Below, one piece after another: positions 23,791-35,419 of a DNA stretch of 64,000 nucleotides (its first letter is position 1; the number at the start of each line of letters is the position of its first letter). Source of the DNA: Chiridota heheva (Eukaryota; Echinodermata; Holothuroidea; Apodida; Chiridotidae). The notes under the pieces were generated by a model that worked only from the letters and a program-made list of their open reading frames with translations, had not been told where the DNA came from and did not search any database. The DNA is taken from assembly GCA_020152595.1 (NCBI GenBank), contig JAIGNY010004337.1, positions 1,076,501 through 1,140,500 of the forward strand, given 5' to 3'. Both the position numbers and the translations under genes were made by a program.

Positions 23791-24119
23791 CCTTATGCAA
23801 CGTGGACCAATTGGAAGAGGCACAATCTCTCTGGGGTTCTGAATTCAAGGGTTGCTCTAACTAGTCACAAACACTGTTTTATTTCATTAATCTGTTTTGC
23901 CACAATTCATACACAAAACAAGTATATCATATACGTTTGTGTCCAGTTGCATCGAATAAGACTATGACTAAAGAAAGTTAAGCTTTTTTGATGGTTAACT
24001 TTTTCTTTTCTTTAAATATATGTGTTGATGAAAACATTGAAGCAGAGAAACATGGCATAACCAACTCAAATAACCTTTTGGCAAACTTCCTTTGACACCT
24101 TTAAGTGCCAGTTTTAGTC

Positions 24120-24328
24120 ATTTGACTGGGTATTTATGAATGTGATATTCAAACCCCAGATACAATACATATGCCTTCATCAAAAAAATGTTAGATAATG
24201 ACTGAAATACTGGGTATTTGTGGATGTAATATTTAAACCCCAGATACATCTGCCTTCATCAAAAAAATGTTAGATAATGACTACAATACTAGGTATTCAT
24301 GGATGTGATATTCAAACCCCAGATGCAT
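24120..24328 (+). repeat. ~85-bp direct repeat (2.6 copies)
   Basis: Three successive blocks share GGTATTTATGAATGTGATAT or variants, AAACCCCAGATACA and TGCCTTCATC. The first two are followed by AAAAAAATGTTAGATAATGA. The third ends where the 21-bp array starts. Confidence 0.85.
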
Positions 24329-24329
24329 C

Positions 24330-25450
24330 TGCTTTTAATCTTGGGGAATCATCTTCTAATCTTAGGGAATCATCTTTCAATCTTAGGGAATCATCGTCTA
24401 ATCTCGGGGAATCATCTTTTAATTTTGGGGGAATCATCTTTTAATCTTGGGGAATCATCTTTCAATCTTGGGAAATCATCTTTTAATCTTGGGAATCATC
24501 TTCTAATCTTGGGGAATCATCTTCAAATTTTGGGGAATCAATCTTCTAATCTTGGGGAATCATCTTCTAATCTTGCTGAATCATCTTTTAACCTCGGGGA
24601 ATCATCTTCTAATCTTCGGCAATCATCTTTTAATCTTGAGGAATCATCTTTTAAATCTTGGGGAATCATCTTTTAATCTTGGGGAATCAACTTTTAATCT
24701 TGAGGAATCATCTTTAAGAAAATCTTAGAAATCATAAAACTTCTAATCTTACAAATCAACATTCTTAATCTTGGGGAATCATCTCTAATCATTTTGGGAA
24801 TTTGTTTAATCTTGGAGAATCATACTCTAAGGGCTTTTGAATAATTTTCTAATCTTGGGAATCATTTTGACAACTTTCTTTTATTTTCTTCGTTACAATC
24901 TTGGAATAGATGCTCATATTTATCTTTTGAATCATTAAAACCAATTTAATATTGGACAAAATTCAAATTCTAATTTTGGCTAAATCATCAAATTTTAATC
25001 TTTGGGAATCATAACTTCTTTAATCTTGAAAACAGAGAATCATCTTTTAATTGCTTTTAAAATTTCCTTTCCAATGATACTAATCTAATTTTGGGGAATC
25101 ACATCAAAAATATTCAAAATCTTGAAAGCTGCAGGGAAAATCTTCTAATCTTAGCTGAGTGATTTTCATATTCGTTCAAAATCTTGGTGAATTTTCATCT
25201 TATAGGAAGGTTCTAATTAGAGGGGGAATCATTTCTTCTAATCATCTTCTAATCTTGGTGATCAAGGTTTTTAATTTTGACGGGTCAAAAATCATTCATG
25301 AAATTTTTAATCAGAACTTGGGATTATAAAATCATCATGTCTTAATCGTGTTTGATTTTGGCAAAAATGATCTTTTAATCTTAAGATGGAAAATCAAAAA
25401 TTAATTTTGAGGAATCATGAGTTTTACCCTTTTTGATGAATTTTTTTAAA
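24330..25450 (+). repeat. 21-bp array that decays rightward
   Basis: The unit is GGGGAATCATCTTTTAATCT plus T. Copies are regular from 24330 to about 24715. They then become irregular with insertions, but GGGAATCAT and TAATCTT recur to about 25450. Dimer and trimer variants (CTTCTAATC versus CTTTTAATC) alternate. Confidence 0.9.
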
Positions 25451-25914
25451 TTTGGGGAATATCTTTATAAAAAGTTTCATTTTAAATAAAATATCCTCTA
25501 AAATACAAACTCTTCTAGGACTGTGGTAAACACGATTTTATTTTAAGTAGGTTTTTTACCGTGGTTTTAAACTTATGTTGTATTTCTTTATGCATTTCTA
25601 TTAAACTTTGTATAATATGTTTACCCAAATTGTTCATGTCTGCATCATTAAAGGCAGTATGCAGATTATTTTTGTATATGTTGCCATTATGTACTACGGT
25701 ATAATAACTGCAAGCTTTAGGCTCCTGAACTTTCCCTGTCCAGCTAAAAGAGGTTTCCACACTAAGAGGATCATTGGAATTATAGTAGATTGAAATAAAC
25801 ATTCAAAATCAGCATATATAATGAATGGTACTTTTTCCATTTAATAATGGTTTGGAATTGTAGTATATTTTATGAATACCTTTATTTGAACCCTCCTAGC
25901 TTTGCTGTTTAACA

Positions 25915-26115
25915 GGGGCAGCCCGTCCCGCCCCTCCGTGTGCCGCCCTGCCCCCCCCCCTGGGGTCCGCCTTGCCCCTCATGAGAATTTTTTTAAACTT
26001 GTTTAAATCATTTTTTTTTAGATTTTTTTTACAGGGGTGGCCCACCCCACCTGCCCCTGGGGTCCATCCTGCCCCTGGGGTCTGCCCTGCCCCTCATGAG
26101 AAAAAATGTATTTTA
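25915..26115 (+). repeat. GC-rich tandem pair
   Basis: Two blocks of about 85 bp (25915-26000, 26033-26115) in AT-rich surroundings. Both contain CAGGGG-GGCCC, GCCCCTGGGGTCC-like runs and end TGCCCCTCATGAGAA. Near-identical TGCCCCTGGGGTC words repeat inside the second block. Confidence 0.8.
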
Positions 26116-26414
26116 GATTTAATTTTTTGGAAAAAATGAAATACCTTACACGGATACAGAACACAGAATGATAGCATAGTAAACAAGTGTCCTGTTTGGC
26201 TCATGAATAGTCCTTATCGATATCAGTCAGAATAGTTTCATTTTGAGGTATGATTATAGCTAAATTCTCAGAGCTTCTTCACTATGGGATTGAGCCTTGA
26301 AAAGGCCCTGGACTCCACGCTGAAAAGACACAGCACTTCGCGCACAAATTAATGTGCCCCTCAACAAGTCTAGCACCCTGCCCCTTTTTAAATCAAGCAA
26401 TGGGTCTACAAATT

Positions 26415-26490
26415 GTCAGTCACCAGAGTGATACTGGGGTGGGTCAATTTACTTCAGACCCATTAACTTTGTACAGAGGTGATTAATTTT
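26415..26490 (+). repeat. Dispersed repeat (pair with 28588-28665)
   Basis: Shares TTGTCAGTCACCAGAGTGA or variants, GTCAATTTACTTCAGACCC, ATT-CTTTGTACAG and GGTGATTAATT with 28588-28665, same orientation. Confidence 0.8.
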
Positions 26491-27342
26491 ATTGTAAATT
26501 TAAAATTTTTAGTCATGGGACTAGTTCCACTAAAAAGTTTAGTTCCAAAATGTGTTAGGCCAAAATGGAATGTTATGTCATGCTCGCAGAGAATTCTTGA
26601 GGTTGGACATCCAGGAATGTTGTGGTGCTCGGCGATATAACAATGCTTTTTTGAAGATCTCAAACTTCAGTCAAAGGGGAAAACAAACAGTCAGTTATCA
26701 TTGCAGTCAATGGGAGAAAAACCTATTTTCTGACATTTTTTAGAAATACTGGACATGATTTATTTTTCTTAAAATATCTTGTGTATAGATAATTTAGTTT
26801 CCAACATATATGAGTACCATTATTTTTTGCTGAGGTGACAAGTATTCATAAAAAAATATCCAATGTCATGATAAAGGTTCCACTCCAATTTGCCAAAACC
26901 GTACTGAGCTCATACATGGTTACGTCGACTTTGAACAAGAGAATTATGGAATTTGTTGTTACATACACCATTACTCTAATCTTACCTTATGGGAAAATTG
27001 ACTTACTTGGTAAATAAATGTAGGCCTAAGCCCTACCTACGAAGCCTACAACTTGTACAAGTTATGTAAAAATATTGGTGCTCAAAATGAATTTTGGCAC
27101 TCTTTTTGATTAAAATTGAAAGTAACATAAAATGCTTTGAATATACAAAAAACTTTTACATGGAAAATGTAATTGCAAATTGTTCTGCAATCCCAAAAAT
27201 TAAAAATATGGGACACTTAAGGAATTAAGAAATAAAAACACGTTTTTCCATGGAACTGGTCCACATTATTGTTTATACTGTAACGTTAGGCCTAACGTTA
27301 ACGTTATATCAGCCAAAACAATTTTTTATTCGAAGTTCAAAC
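26491..27342. other. No gene; one perfect palindrome
   Basis: AT-rich. At about 27283-27298 lies the perfect 16-bp palindrome ACGTTAGGCCTAACGT, followed by GTTAACGTTA. Short minus-strand frames here have no recognised motif. Confidence 0.5.
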
Positions 27343-27428
27343 CTGCTTGTTCCTAAAAGTGCGATCCTCTCGCCATCGACTTGAATACCCTTAATAACAT
27401 ATTCACCGCCATCGGAAACACCATCCAT
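27343..27428 (-). CDS. Candidate first coding exon with dileucine motif
   Basis: On the minus strand an ATG at 27428 has a strong context (A at -3, G at +4) and an in-frame TAA directly upstream. It opens MDGVSDGGEYVIKG and then IQVDGERIALLGTS, ending before GT at 27342-27341. The acidic dileucine ERIALL matches [DE]-x3-L-[LI]. SLC2A8 proteins carry a dileucine of this type in their short N-terminal tail, where it sends the carrier to late endosomes or lysosomes. The exon lies upstream of the transporter exons on the same strand, so it may be their first exon. It ends in phase 2, however, while the exon at 20248 starts in phase 0, so an unseen exon or another partner is needed. The donor (GTTTGA) is weak. 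Confidence 0.4.
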
Positions 27429-28004
27429 CTTTTACTAGCACCGAACAAGTTACTTGAAATTACAGACTGACACTGACAGATAAAAGCCAGCTAGATTATG
27501 CACGCACAGTCTAAGACTCGATCGAGTCAGTCAGCTGATCTAGCCTTCTAGAAATACAGACTTGGTAAAATTAAGTTTAGACTTTGTGGTAAACTCGTGA
27601 CCGTCACTCACCTAGGCCCATGTCTTAAAGAGTTACAATAAATGAGTATAATGTCTGAAAGTGAGGGCCTTTGCAAAAACAGTTCCAGGGAAGTGAACCG
27701 ATTTGAAAATGATCTCATTTTCTTGACAAAGAATTACTTTAGGTAGAATATTTAGTCCGGAATATATTGACGTCAAGAAATGCTGGATGTCTTGAAACTT
27801 TGTTTAATTGTGGCACCATATTGTTGCTGTGGGACAGTGGGAAGCAAGAGATAAAGACCTCACTCAGTAGACAATACTTGCATACTGTGTATAGCAGCCA
27901 TGTAGTGAGTGGCCTACTGTGGCTACAGTCAGATGTTATTTTAGTAGGGGTATTGATTTGTGCCAAGTTGGGGATATTTAAAAAATATATATATAAGTTT
28001 TTGC

Positions 28005-28268
28005 CAGTCAAATTTCGCCCCAGTCAAATTTCGCCCCAGTCAAATTTCGCCCCAGTCAAATTTCGCCCCAGTCAATTTTATCCCCAGTCAAATTTCGCCC
28101 CAGTCAAATTTCGCCCCAATCAAATTTCACCCCAGTCAAATTTTATCCCCAGTCAAATGTTATCCCCCAGTCAAATTTTATCCCCCAGTCAATTTTATCC
28201 CCCAGGCAAATTTCGCCCCAGTCAAATTTCGCCCCAGTCAAATTTCGCCCCAGTCAAATTTCGCCCCA
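28005..28268 (+). repeat. 17-bp minisatellite CAGTCAAATTTCGCCCC
   Basis: About 15 copies. The CG of TTTCGCC is changed to TTTTATCCC in the middle third, giving two unit types in blocks. All frames run open in places; not coding. Confidence 0.95.
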
Positions 28269-28587
28269 TGCACATGTATTTATATCTTGTATATGTTTTG
28301 TTTCTGTTAGTGTGATGTGAATTTCCCCACCCCTCCACTTTCAGTAAGCAAATCCAACCCATGACCACATGCAAAGGTCTTTTTTTCTTTTCTTTTGTTG
28401 GCAAACAGTCATGTGGATATATAAACTATGCCTACTGCCTCCACAAATTAAATATAGTGTCTCCACAGAGCCAGTTTTCATATTATGCAATTGTCAGTTG
28501 TATGACTCACCCCTACTACCCCGGCAATGTCAGTCAAACGTGAGTCATTGACATGAAATAGTGACTCACATGTGCATTATTGTACCA

Positions 28588-28665
28588 AATTATCAGTCAG
28601 CAGTGTGACTCTGGGGATTGTCAATTTACTTCAGACCCATTGGCTTTGTACAGGTGATTAATTTG
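28588..28665 (+). repeat. Dispersed repeat (pair with 26415-26490)
   Basis: Second copy of the module described at 26415-26490. It runs into the 36-bp array, which begins with the same GTCAGTCAC word. Confidence 0.8.
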
Positions 28666-28858
28666 GGGTAAGTCATTTCACACAAAATGTCAGTCACCTA
28701 CTGAGAGGTTTTTCACAAAAAATGTCAGTCACCTACTGAGGGGTTTTTCACAAGAAAAGTCAGTCACCTACTGAGGGGTTTTTCACAAAAAATGTCAGTC
28801 ACTTACTGGGTTTTTTTTTTTTTAACAAAAAATGTCAGTCACACCTACTGGAGTGCGT
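28666..28858 (+). repeat. 36-bp minisatellite (5 copies)
   Basis: The unit contains TTTTTCACAAAAAATGTCAG and TCACCTACTGAGGGG. The last copy has an expanded T run (28808-28822). Confidence 0.95.
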
Positions 28859-28865
28859 CAATCAG

Positions 28866-29332
28866 GGTTCGCGTTAACGACAAATTTGTCGTATATTAGT
28901 TACGCTATGGCTGAAATTTTTTACGACACAGGTTGTACCTGCCGCGGTGTAAGATTTAAATATAGCATGTGGAATTTTACGCCAGAGTTTTTCATTGATT
29001 TAAATTAAGTTTTATTTCACATAAAAATAATTTTGAATTACTCATGAATAAAAGAAAAACTACGATACTAATGCCATTAAGTTAATGGCTAAATCATTCA
29101 ACATGCCCGTACCAGTAGGCCTATTGAACATAAACACCTATAGGCTTGTACATAGGCCCTATACATGATGTACGTACACTAAAGTTTACACAGTGCCCTG
29201 TACATTACGCAGTGCCCTGTACATACGACGGCAAATTTCCAAATACGCCGAAAATCAAGGGCTTGTCATAACTAAATACTGTACGCCAGACAAAAAATTA
29301 TAAAGCAACCTCTGGCGTCAATGTACATGTTT
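28866..29332. other. Unassigned, CGACAAATTTGTCG palindrome
   Basis: Contains the 14-bp palindrome CGACAAATTTGTCG near 28878 and a short duplication of CAGTGCCCTGTACAT near 29190-29225. Possibly the end of an unrecognised element; no coding. Confidence 0.4.
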
Positions 29333-29407
29333 TGTCCACCCGCTTTGGTGCAATGACTCAACTTGTCTGGGGGTGTAGGGGTGAGTCACACAATTGACAA
29401 GTGCATT
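29333..29407. repeat. Dispersed repeat, copy 2 of 2
   Basis: Same module as 1-75, about 93% alike by eye. The two copies differ by a few substitutions such as CCACCCG for CCACCCA. Confidence 0.8.
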
Positions 29408-29409
29408 TA

Positions 29410-30620
29410 TATTCTGTATCTCATAGTCCTCCAATTCAAGTGGGAGGATATTCCTCAATTTTTCTATATTTAGATTTTACTGGCTTGAGAAAGTTATGGT
29501 TTGTATATTAGTACTACTTTTGAACATATGCAACCTTGACTTTTTGTGTTATTTTTTTTTCTCCTGGGTGCCCAAAATTTGGAAAATGTGTCATTTTATG
29601 ACCCCCTCAGGCCTCGACCCCTCCTCCCCTCCTCCTTGCTTCTTCCTTTAGTATATAGGCAATTTCACTGCCCTATGCAGTTTGGATCAAATGGCAAATT
29701 TCAAGAGTAAATTCATATTTGCTTAAGGGGAATAAAGAAACACATTCAGAATGAAACTTCCATGACAGGGTGACATTTTGTGACAAAATTTCATTGTCCA
29801 AAAATCTGTGACATTTTGAAAAATTTCTGACAAATGAACATAAACAGATGTATTAAGAATTTGTCTCACATTTTAAGACATGTTTTACCCCTTCACTCAC
29901 ACTCATTAATAATTTGATGTTGCATTTTTAGTAATGGTCCTGAAGGATTCCATTTTTCATGAAACAGACATAAACCAAATGATCCTTTCAATGAGTATCA
30001 CCAGTCACTACTTATGTGAATCTATCCTACTCAAATGTGACAATGCAAAACTAATGTGATATTAATTTTGTGCAAAAGGTGCCAAACATTATGCGACATT
30101 TAAGATATTTATGTGACAAATTTGAAATTTTGTGATGTGACATTTTGTGACAAGCCATCAATCATCACTCCATTCTCTGAGACATGCAAATGCTCATACC
30201 TACCTTACTGAAAGTTTTGGGGAAATAAAATCATGAAAAATATTCCGTTTTTTTTCTTCTCCTTTTTTAGAGCAACAGCTTAGAAAGATGCCCTTTGGTA
30301 AGGTGTGTGCCCCCTTCCATAGAATTAGAAGAAAATATAATAAAAAGGGTATAAGGAGAAAGTGTTTGTGGTCCCTCCTCCCCCCCCTCACCTCCCTTTA
30401 CAAAAAGTCCTGGCTACAGGCCTGGGAAGAATGTGGTAATGAAACAAGAATTGTTGGTTTGCCTCTCATGGTGCAACTCAACTCAAAGATGTATATGTGC
30501 AGCTTAGAGCTGCCAAGTCTGATAATTTTTATTTGCACATGAATTGCTTCATTGAATTCATCAAATCTGACATGGCTTTACAGAAAGTTGAAGATCCTTA
30601 ACTCATTCCCCTTTTTTTTT
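29410..30620. other. No gene seen
   Basis: AT-rich. The words TTTTGTGACA and GTGACATTTTG recur irregularly between 29760 and 30150. A C-rich tract is at about 30375-30400. No supported exon. Confidence 0.5.
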
Positions 30621-30626
30621 TTTGCA

Positions 30627-31376
30627 GATTGTGTACATCTGCAGCAGATGTGACTATACATCATTTTTCAAAGGACAGTCCAAAAGGGCATTTATTGATG
30701 TTTTTTTATAGGAAGTGTGAATTTATTTCAGGACCTCAAAGTGTTGGGGTTTTTGATGCATCCTTGTGGGAAAATGAGTTGCTTGTTTTTATCACCTTGT
30801 ACATTAAGTTCTGTTTATTTCAGGAAATACTGTAGTGCTTTCAATGATGACAACCCCCGTGAATTGTTTTTTAATTTATCTTCACCTGATAAATCTGCCC
30901 TAGAGAATCACGTCAATTTTTTAAATGCTGTAAGGGACGGGCATTTTCATTGTATTTCAGGTGAATCTGAGTGGATGACATCAGTAGATGCATTAAAGCT
31001 TCATTGGCAAAGGTGTTGTTGGGTTGCTCAATTGTGGGCTCAGGTTGGTCTATCAAATGTATCGCTTCCAAATATTCTAGAACATGGGTGGGCTATTAAA
31101 GACAGTAACATTCAAGTTGTTTGGGACACAGATGCTAATCTACAGAAAATTGACTCTGATGTGAAGTTTTTAAAAGAAGGGTGCAAGTGCAGTAAGGGAT
31201 GCACCAGGAACTGGTGCAATTGCAAAAAAGCTGGCAAAATATGCACTTTTTTTCTGTTCATGCAAAAATTGTGAAAACATTCATCAACCTCAAAATGTTG
31301 ACTGTAACCCACCTTCCAGTGATGAAACTTCAAGTCAAGATGTAATGTCTATTAAATTGGAGAGTGATTCTGACTG
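30627..31376 (+). pseudogene. CXC (tesmin/TSO1-type) domain protein remnant
   Basis: After a T-rich tract ending GCAG (30626), one frame runs SAADVTIHHFSKDSPKGH and LMFFYRKCEF. Near 30825 the frame changes to RKYCSAFNDDNPRELFF, then NHVNFLNAVRDGHFHC, SVDALKLHWQRCCWV and LPNILEHGWAIKD. It ends in the Cys-rich block CKCSKGCTRNWCNCKK. A third frame resumes with CSCKNCENIHQPQN and ends DVMSIKLESDSD at 31376. Together the Cys pattern fits the C-x-C-x4-C-x3-YC-x-C zinc-binding CXC repeat. The break lies in a run of seven T (31247-31253), so an assembly or sequencing error is possible there. The frame change at 30825 could be an intron (TTTATTTCAG). Single-CXC proteins of this shape occur as multi-copy, transposon-like genes in invertebrates; that link is from memory and not proven. 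Confidence 0.6.
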
Positions 31377-31379
31377 AAA

Positions 31380-32756
31380 CTAACTCCAGTAGCTCCAGTG
31401 AGTATAGTGATGAAATGTCTGAGACTGATATTAATGTTGAACAAAATTTAGGTGCATGTAATTGGTTTTATTAAGGCTGCAACAGTCTCACTATTGATGG
31501 TGATGATGATGATGATTACTGATTTGTTAATGCACATATGTGATTAATTTTGTTTTTTCTTTTTATCAGCATGAGTAACAATGTGTCCGAGTCTCAGTTT
31601 ACCTCTGCCAAAATACTAAATTATTTGTATGGCATATCTCTGATGTGAAAGTGATAAATGACTCTTTTACATATCAGTGCAGTGAGTCTCATGGTACTAC
31701 AGTATGTATGTATTTAGTATGAAGCTTTAACATCTGCTGTGATCAACTTGGTTTTGATCTGGACACCCTGTGGGCACTGGTTTGTATAAGGTTTGTACTA
31801 TCCAGGCTTTGACACACCCTCACACTTGCCAACTTTTAGAATCTACAAGAAAAGATTCAGTAAAATGTTTTATACAAATAGTCAGTTTTATATGCATCTG
31901 TTTTCTTGCCAATTTGTTGTCAAAGCCTGGAAAATAAAAATGACAGACTTGTAAATTGATCAAAATTTTACTTTATTTTTATTTATTTTAAAAACTAAAT
32001 TGATCAAAATTTTATATTATTTTTTTAATTTTTACATATAAAAGCAGTATTCACTTTACTGAACCTTGAATTTACAGTATTCTTTGGAAGGCCTTAAACT
32101 TGCCTGCTTTGTCAACTGTATTCTACAAAAAATTAGTCAGGTATTAAAGATTAAAGAAGCCAAAGAAATGTGTATTCCTCTAAAACTCTTGCTTTTCATT
32201 AAGTGCAGACAAATTCTATACATACAATAATATAATGCAATGTAAATAATATAAAAACAGAAATATTTATGCAAAACAATGATGGTGCTTTCTGTAAAAT
32301 AGAGTTTAATACATGTACATATACGAGTGCTGATAAGTTTTCTGAAGTAAAAGTGCGCTTTTGCTGAAATGTACTTGCCATTTTTAGTTCGCATGCAAAG
32401 CATTATGCTGACCTATGTAATGGCGATTTTGTCCGGTCGTCCACAGTTTTTCCTGAGATTTCTGCAGAAATGTTAGTTTTTTTGAGAATTATTCAGAAAA
32501 TGTTACTTTCTTCAGTTCCTAAAAGTTAGTTTCTTCAGATATTCTTATGGAAGGTTAGAATTTTCTTACAAAATGTTTAAATTTATAGAGATACTTAAGA
32601 CAGATTGAAGACTAGTTTCCTTAAAAAGTCTATAAAACATTTGATATTTCCTCAGAATATACTGTAAAATGATCTAATTTTCCGAAATTCTTCAAAGATC
32701 CTCAAGATCTCTCTCGTAGCACTGGAGATTAAAAATATTTGGGCACCAATGGTTGT
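31380..32756. other. No gene seen
   Basis: AT-rich. A GATGATGAT microsatellite lies at about 31500-31517. Two adjacent ACTAAATTGATCAAAATTTTA-like segments lie near 31950-32015. No coding evidence. Confidence 0.5.
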
Positions 32757-33205
32757 ATAAGGCATGATTATTAACTCCGCCTTTATTATTGTGGTCATTT
32801 GCATAAAGTTGCTACATTATATGAACTGACCAGACTTTTATTTAGTATGCTCAGTCAGGGAGTGTAACAGGATGTGACTGCATATGGACATAGAGAGGGA
32901 TGCCATGTGGGACATGAATGGCGGCCATGCGGGGCATTTGATATAATATATACCATGTGGTATACACCAAGGGCTATATCAGGCATAATTATTTGACTGC
33001 ACCTTTTTTCTTATTCAACAAGTCATTTGCATATAAGTTATAATATGAACTGATACTTTCATACATAGTATGCTCAATCAGGGACTGTTAGCTAGGATGA
33101 GACTTCTTATGGAGCCTATGGGATGTCATGTGGGACATGGGGTGGGATGCCATTTAGGACTTAGTGTGAGATGCCATGTGGGACTTAGTGTGAGATGCTA
33201 TTTTT
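32757..33205 (+). repeat. Worn ~220-bp direct duplication
   Basis: The blocks at about 32757-32940 and 32983-33205 share in order: AGGCATAATTATT, CATTTGCATA-AAGTT, TATGAACTGA, TAGTATGCTCA-TCAGGGA and the phrase GATGCCATGTGGGAC. The last phrase is itself repeated three to four times at the right end. Confidence 0.75.
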
Positions 33206-35415
33206 ATAATTAGCCAGGTCATATGATATGGATGTCAATTTGCATGGGCACGCCATGATGGTATTTTCCGTTCTAGTTCTCCTTAATTTTTGAAGTACTG
33301 TTAGCCAAAACTGACTTGTAATGATCTACAGTACCTCTTTAAATAGTCCTTGTTTAGTGTAAAAAGTAATTTAGTTTTATCTTAAACTTTAAAGTTGGTC
33401 TATGTGAAAAAATGACATATATTGGGTACATACATAACTATTTCATGTTTTTAAGTTTTTTTTTAACATGAAATCTGAGAAGTGTATTTTTATGAGTATG
33501 TGCTTTTGCAAGTATGCATAAGTTACTGTGTATGGTTTTCCACATGAATTTTTTGTAAAATATGTTTAGCGGGTCTGTTTTGTAAATACATGAACAAAGG
33601 CACAAGTACAGAACATACTTTATAGAGAGTGAGGGTATTTTGAAGCAGCTATGAGTGTGCAAATATGTTTAATTTGTTGTTCAATGCCTTGTACAAGGTA
33701 AAGGTGTACAAATAGTAAAATGTTTAAGTGCTAATTCGTGTTTTATGCAGGATGAGTTTTCAATTTCACTCAAACAAGTGTATTGTATCTATTTTGATGC
33801 AGCTGTGAAAATAAATGTGTTATTTTGTTGGTTGTTCAAATCTTCATACAAGTGTAGAGGAGTAGACATACTGTTAAGTATGGCAGTACAAGAAAATTGC
33901 CATAAGCATTGAGAAGCATCAGTGAAAGTGTCGTTTGTGGCTGGTTGGTCAAGGCCTATACAGGGTAGGGATGTAGTAGGGATGTTTTACCTTTTTTAGT
34001 CATGATGCTCTACAGTATACTTTGAAATCTTTCATAAAAAGAGAGCTGTGTGTGCATTGTTAAAGCATTTATAAAAGAACTTTATTATCTTCACATTTTT
34101 TCATCTTTTAAATATATGTATGTATAATATGTAAATATATAAAGACTCAAAAAGTTTTCAAAATTATTGATTGCATGAGACTAAAAATAGATTTTGTTTA
34201 CAAGAAGAGTGCCTTGTGAGATTTTTTCTTTTCTGTACTGTATTCTTTGCCAAGAAGTGTGAAACTTTCTTGGTTACCAAGCAGTCAAGGATGTCACAAC
34301 AGCAACATTTACCATGCATCATATCAGCTGTTAAATGAAGAACCGTACATCTGTACAGGGAGATTAACCTTCAAGCAAATGTTTTACTGTTTAATGTTTT
34401 ATTGTTTAATGACCTGCTGAAACTAAAATCCTTCAAGATGTGAAACTCACTATTAGAATCCCTTTTTGATCATAATTCCCATTCCTTTGTACCATCGCAC
34501 TGTGCCTTGCCAGGACTTTGCTTTCCCACTATTCTCTATAATTTACCCCTGATACTTTTCAGTGACCTTTGCTTACTGAGCACCCTGGGTTCTGCTTTCC
34601 ATATGTGGTTAACTATTACATCCACTAAAAGTGGGCCCAGGAATGATAAGCTATCTAAATTGTGGAATTAGCCATTTTCTTTTAATTTCCTGTAATATCC
34701 ACAACTAGAGTATACTACAATGGCAGCGGAGTCAATTTTCCTGAAGATGATCCACAATAATGGGCATGAAGCATGTTCGAGTCCATTGAAGGAGTTATTT
34801 CTTCTGCAGTCAGTAACTGGATCTGGACAAAAATGGCAAAAACTTATTTATCTTAGGATGTAAAAAATAGGGGAACCCAGTGCATGATTCCTTTGCCATT
34901 TGTGGCTAACACAAGGGTGGCAGAAGGATCCTTTTCCAGGTTTAAAGGGATCAATGCATTGTCTGCACCTCCAAGAAAATTGTAATAAAATCTCAAGAGA
35001 AATCAGGCACATGAGAAATTAATTTGGCCCATGACATTTCTGAACACATTGATCTCACCCCCTGAGAATTTTCAACTTGTTAATCCCATAGTTCTGAACC
35101 TCCCCTTTTAAACAACAACCACCTTATACCGGGGATTGAGTTGAAAGTTTATTGGGAATTTCATAAGGGGATGTGGGGGTTTGTGGCATGTTGAAAATCC
35201 CAGGGTTAAGGACGTAGGAGGGGTTGGTCCAAATTATTTATCATGTGCCCATTTTTCATGAGATTTTGTTCCCAACACGAGGCCTGCTGAGATGATTGCA
35301 TGGGCCAAGGCCACAGTCACATTTCAGGGCCCCAAAAGATCTGATATGGAGCAAAAAGTCTGGCTTTGAATCCCCCTAACCCAATTCCCTCGATCTTATA
35401 TGCATCCCCAATCTA
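33206..35415. other. 2.2 kb without a recognisable gene
   Basis: AT-rich, with only short frames lacking motifs or splice context. Nothing supported. Confidence 0.5.
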
Positions 35416-35419
35416 TCCA

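Noticed and set aside
25515-25802. Minus-strand 95-codon frame, possible transporter intermediate exon
   Set aside because: No similarity to the transporter N-terminus and no suitable splice sites; left unassigned.
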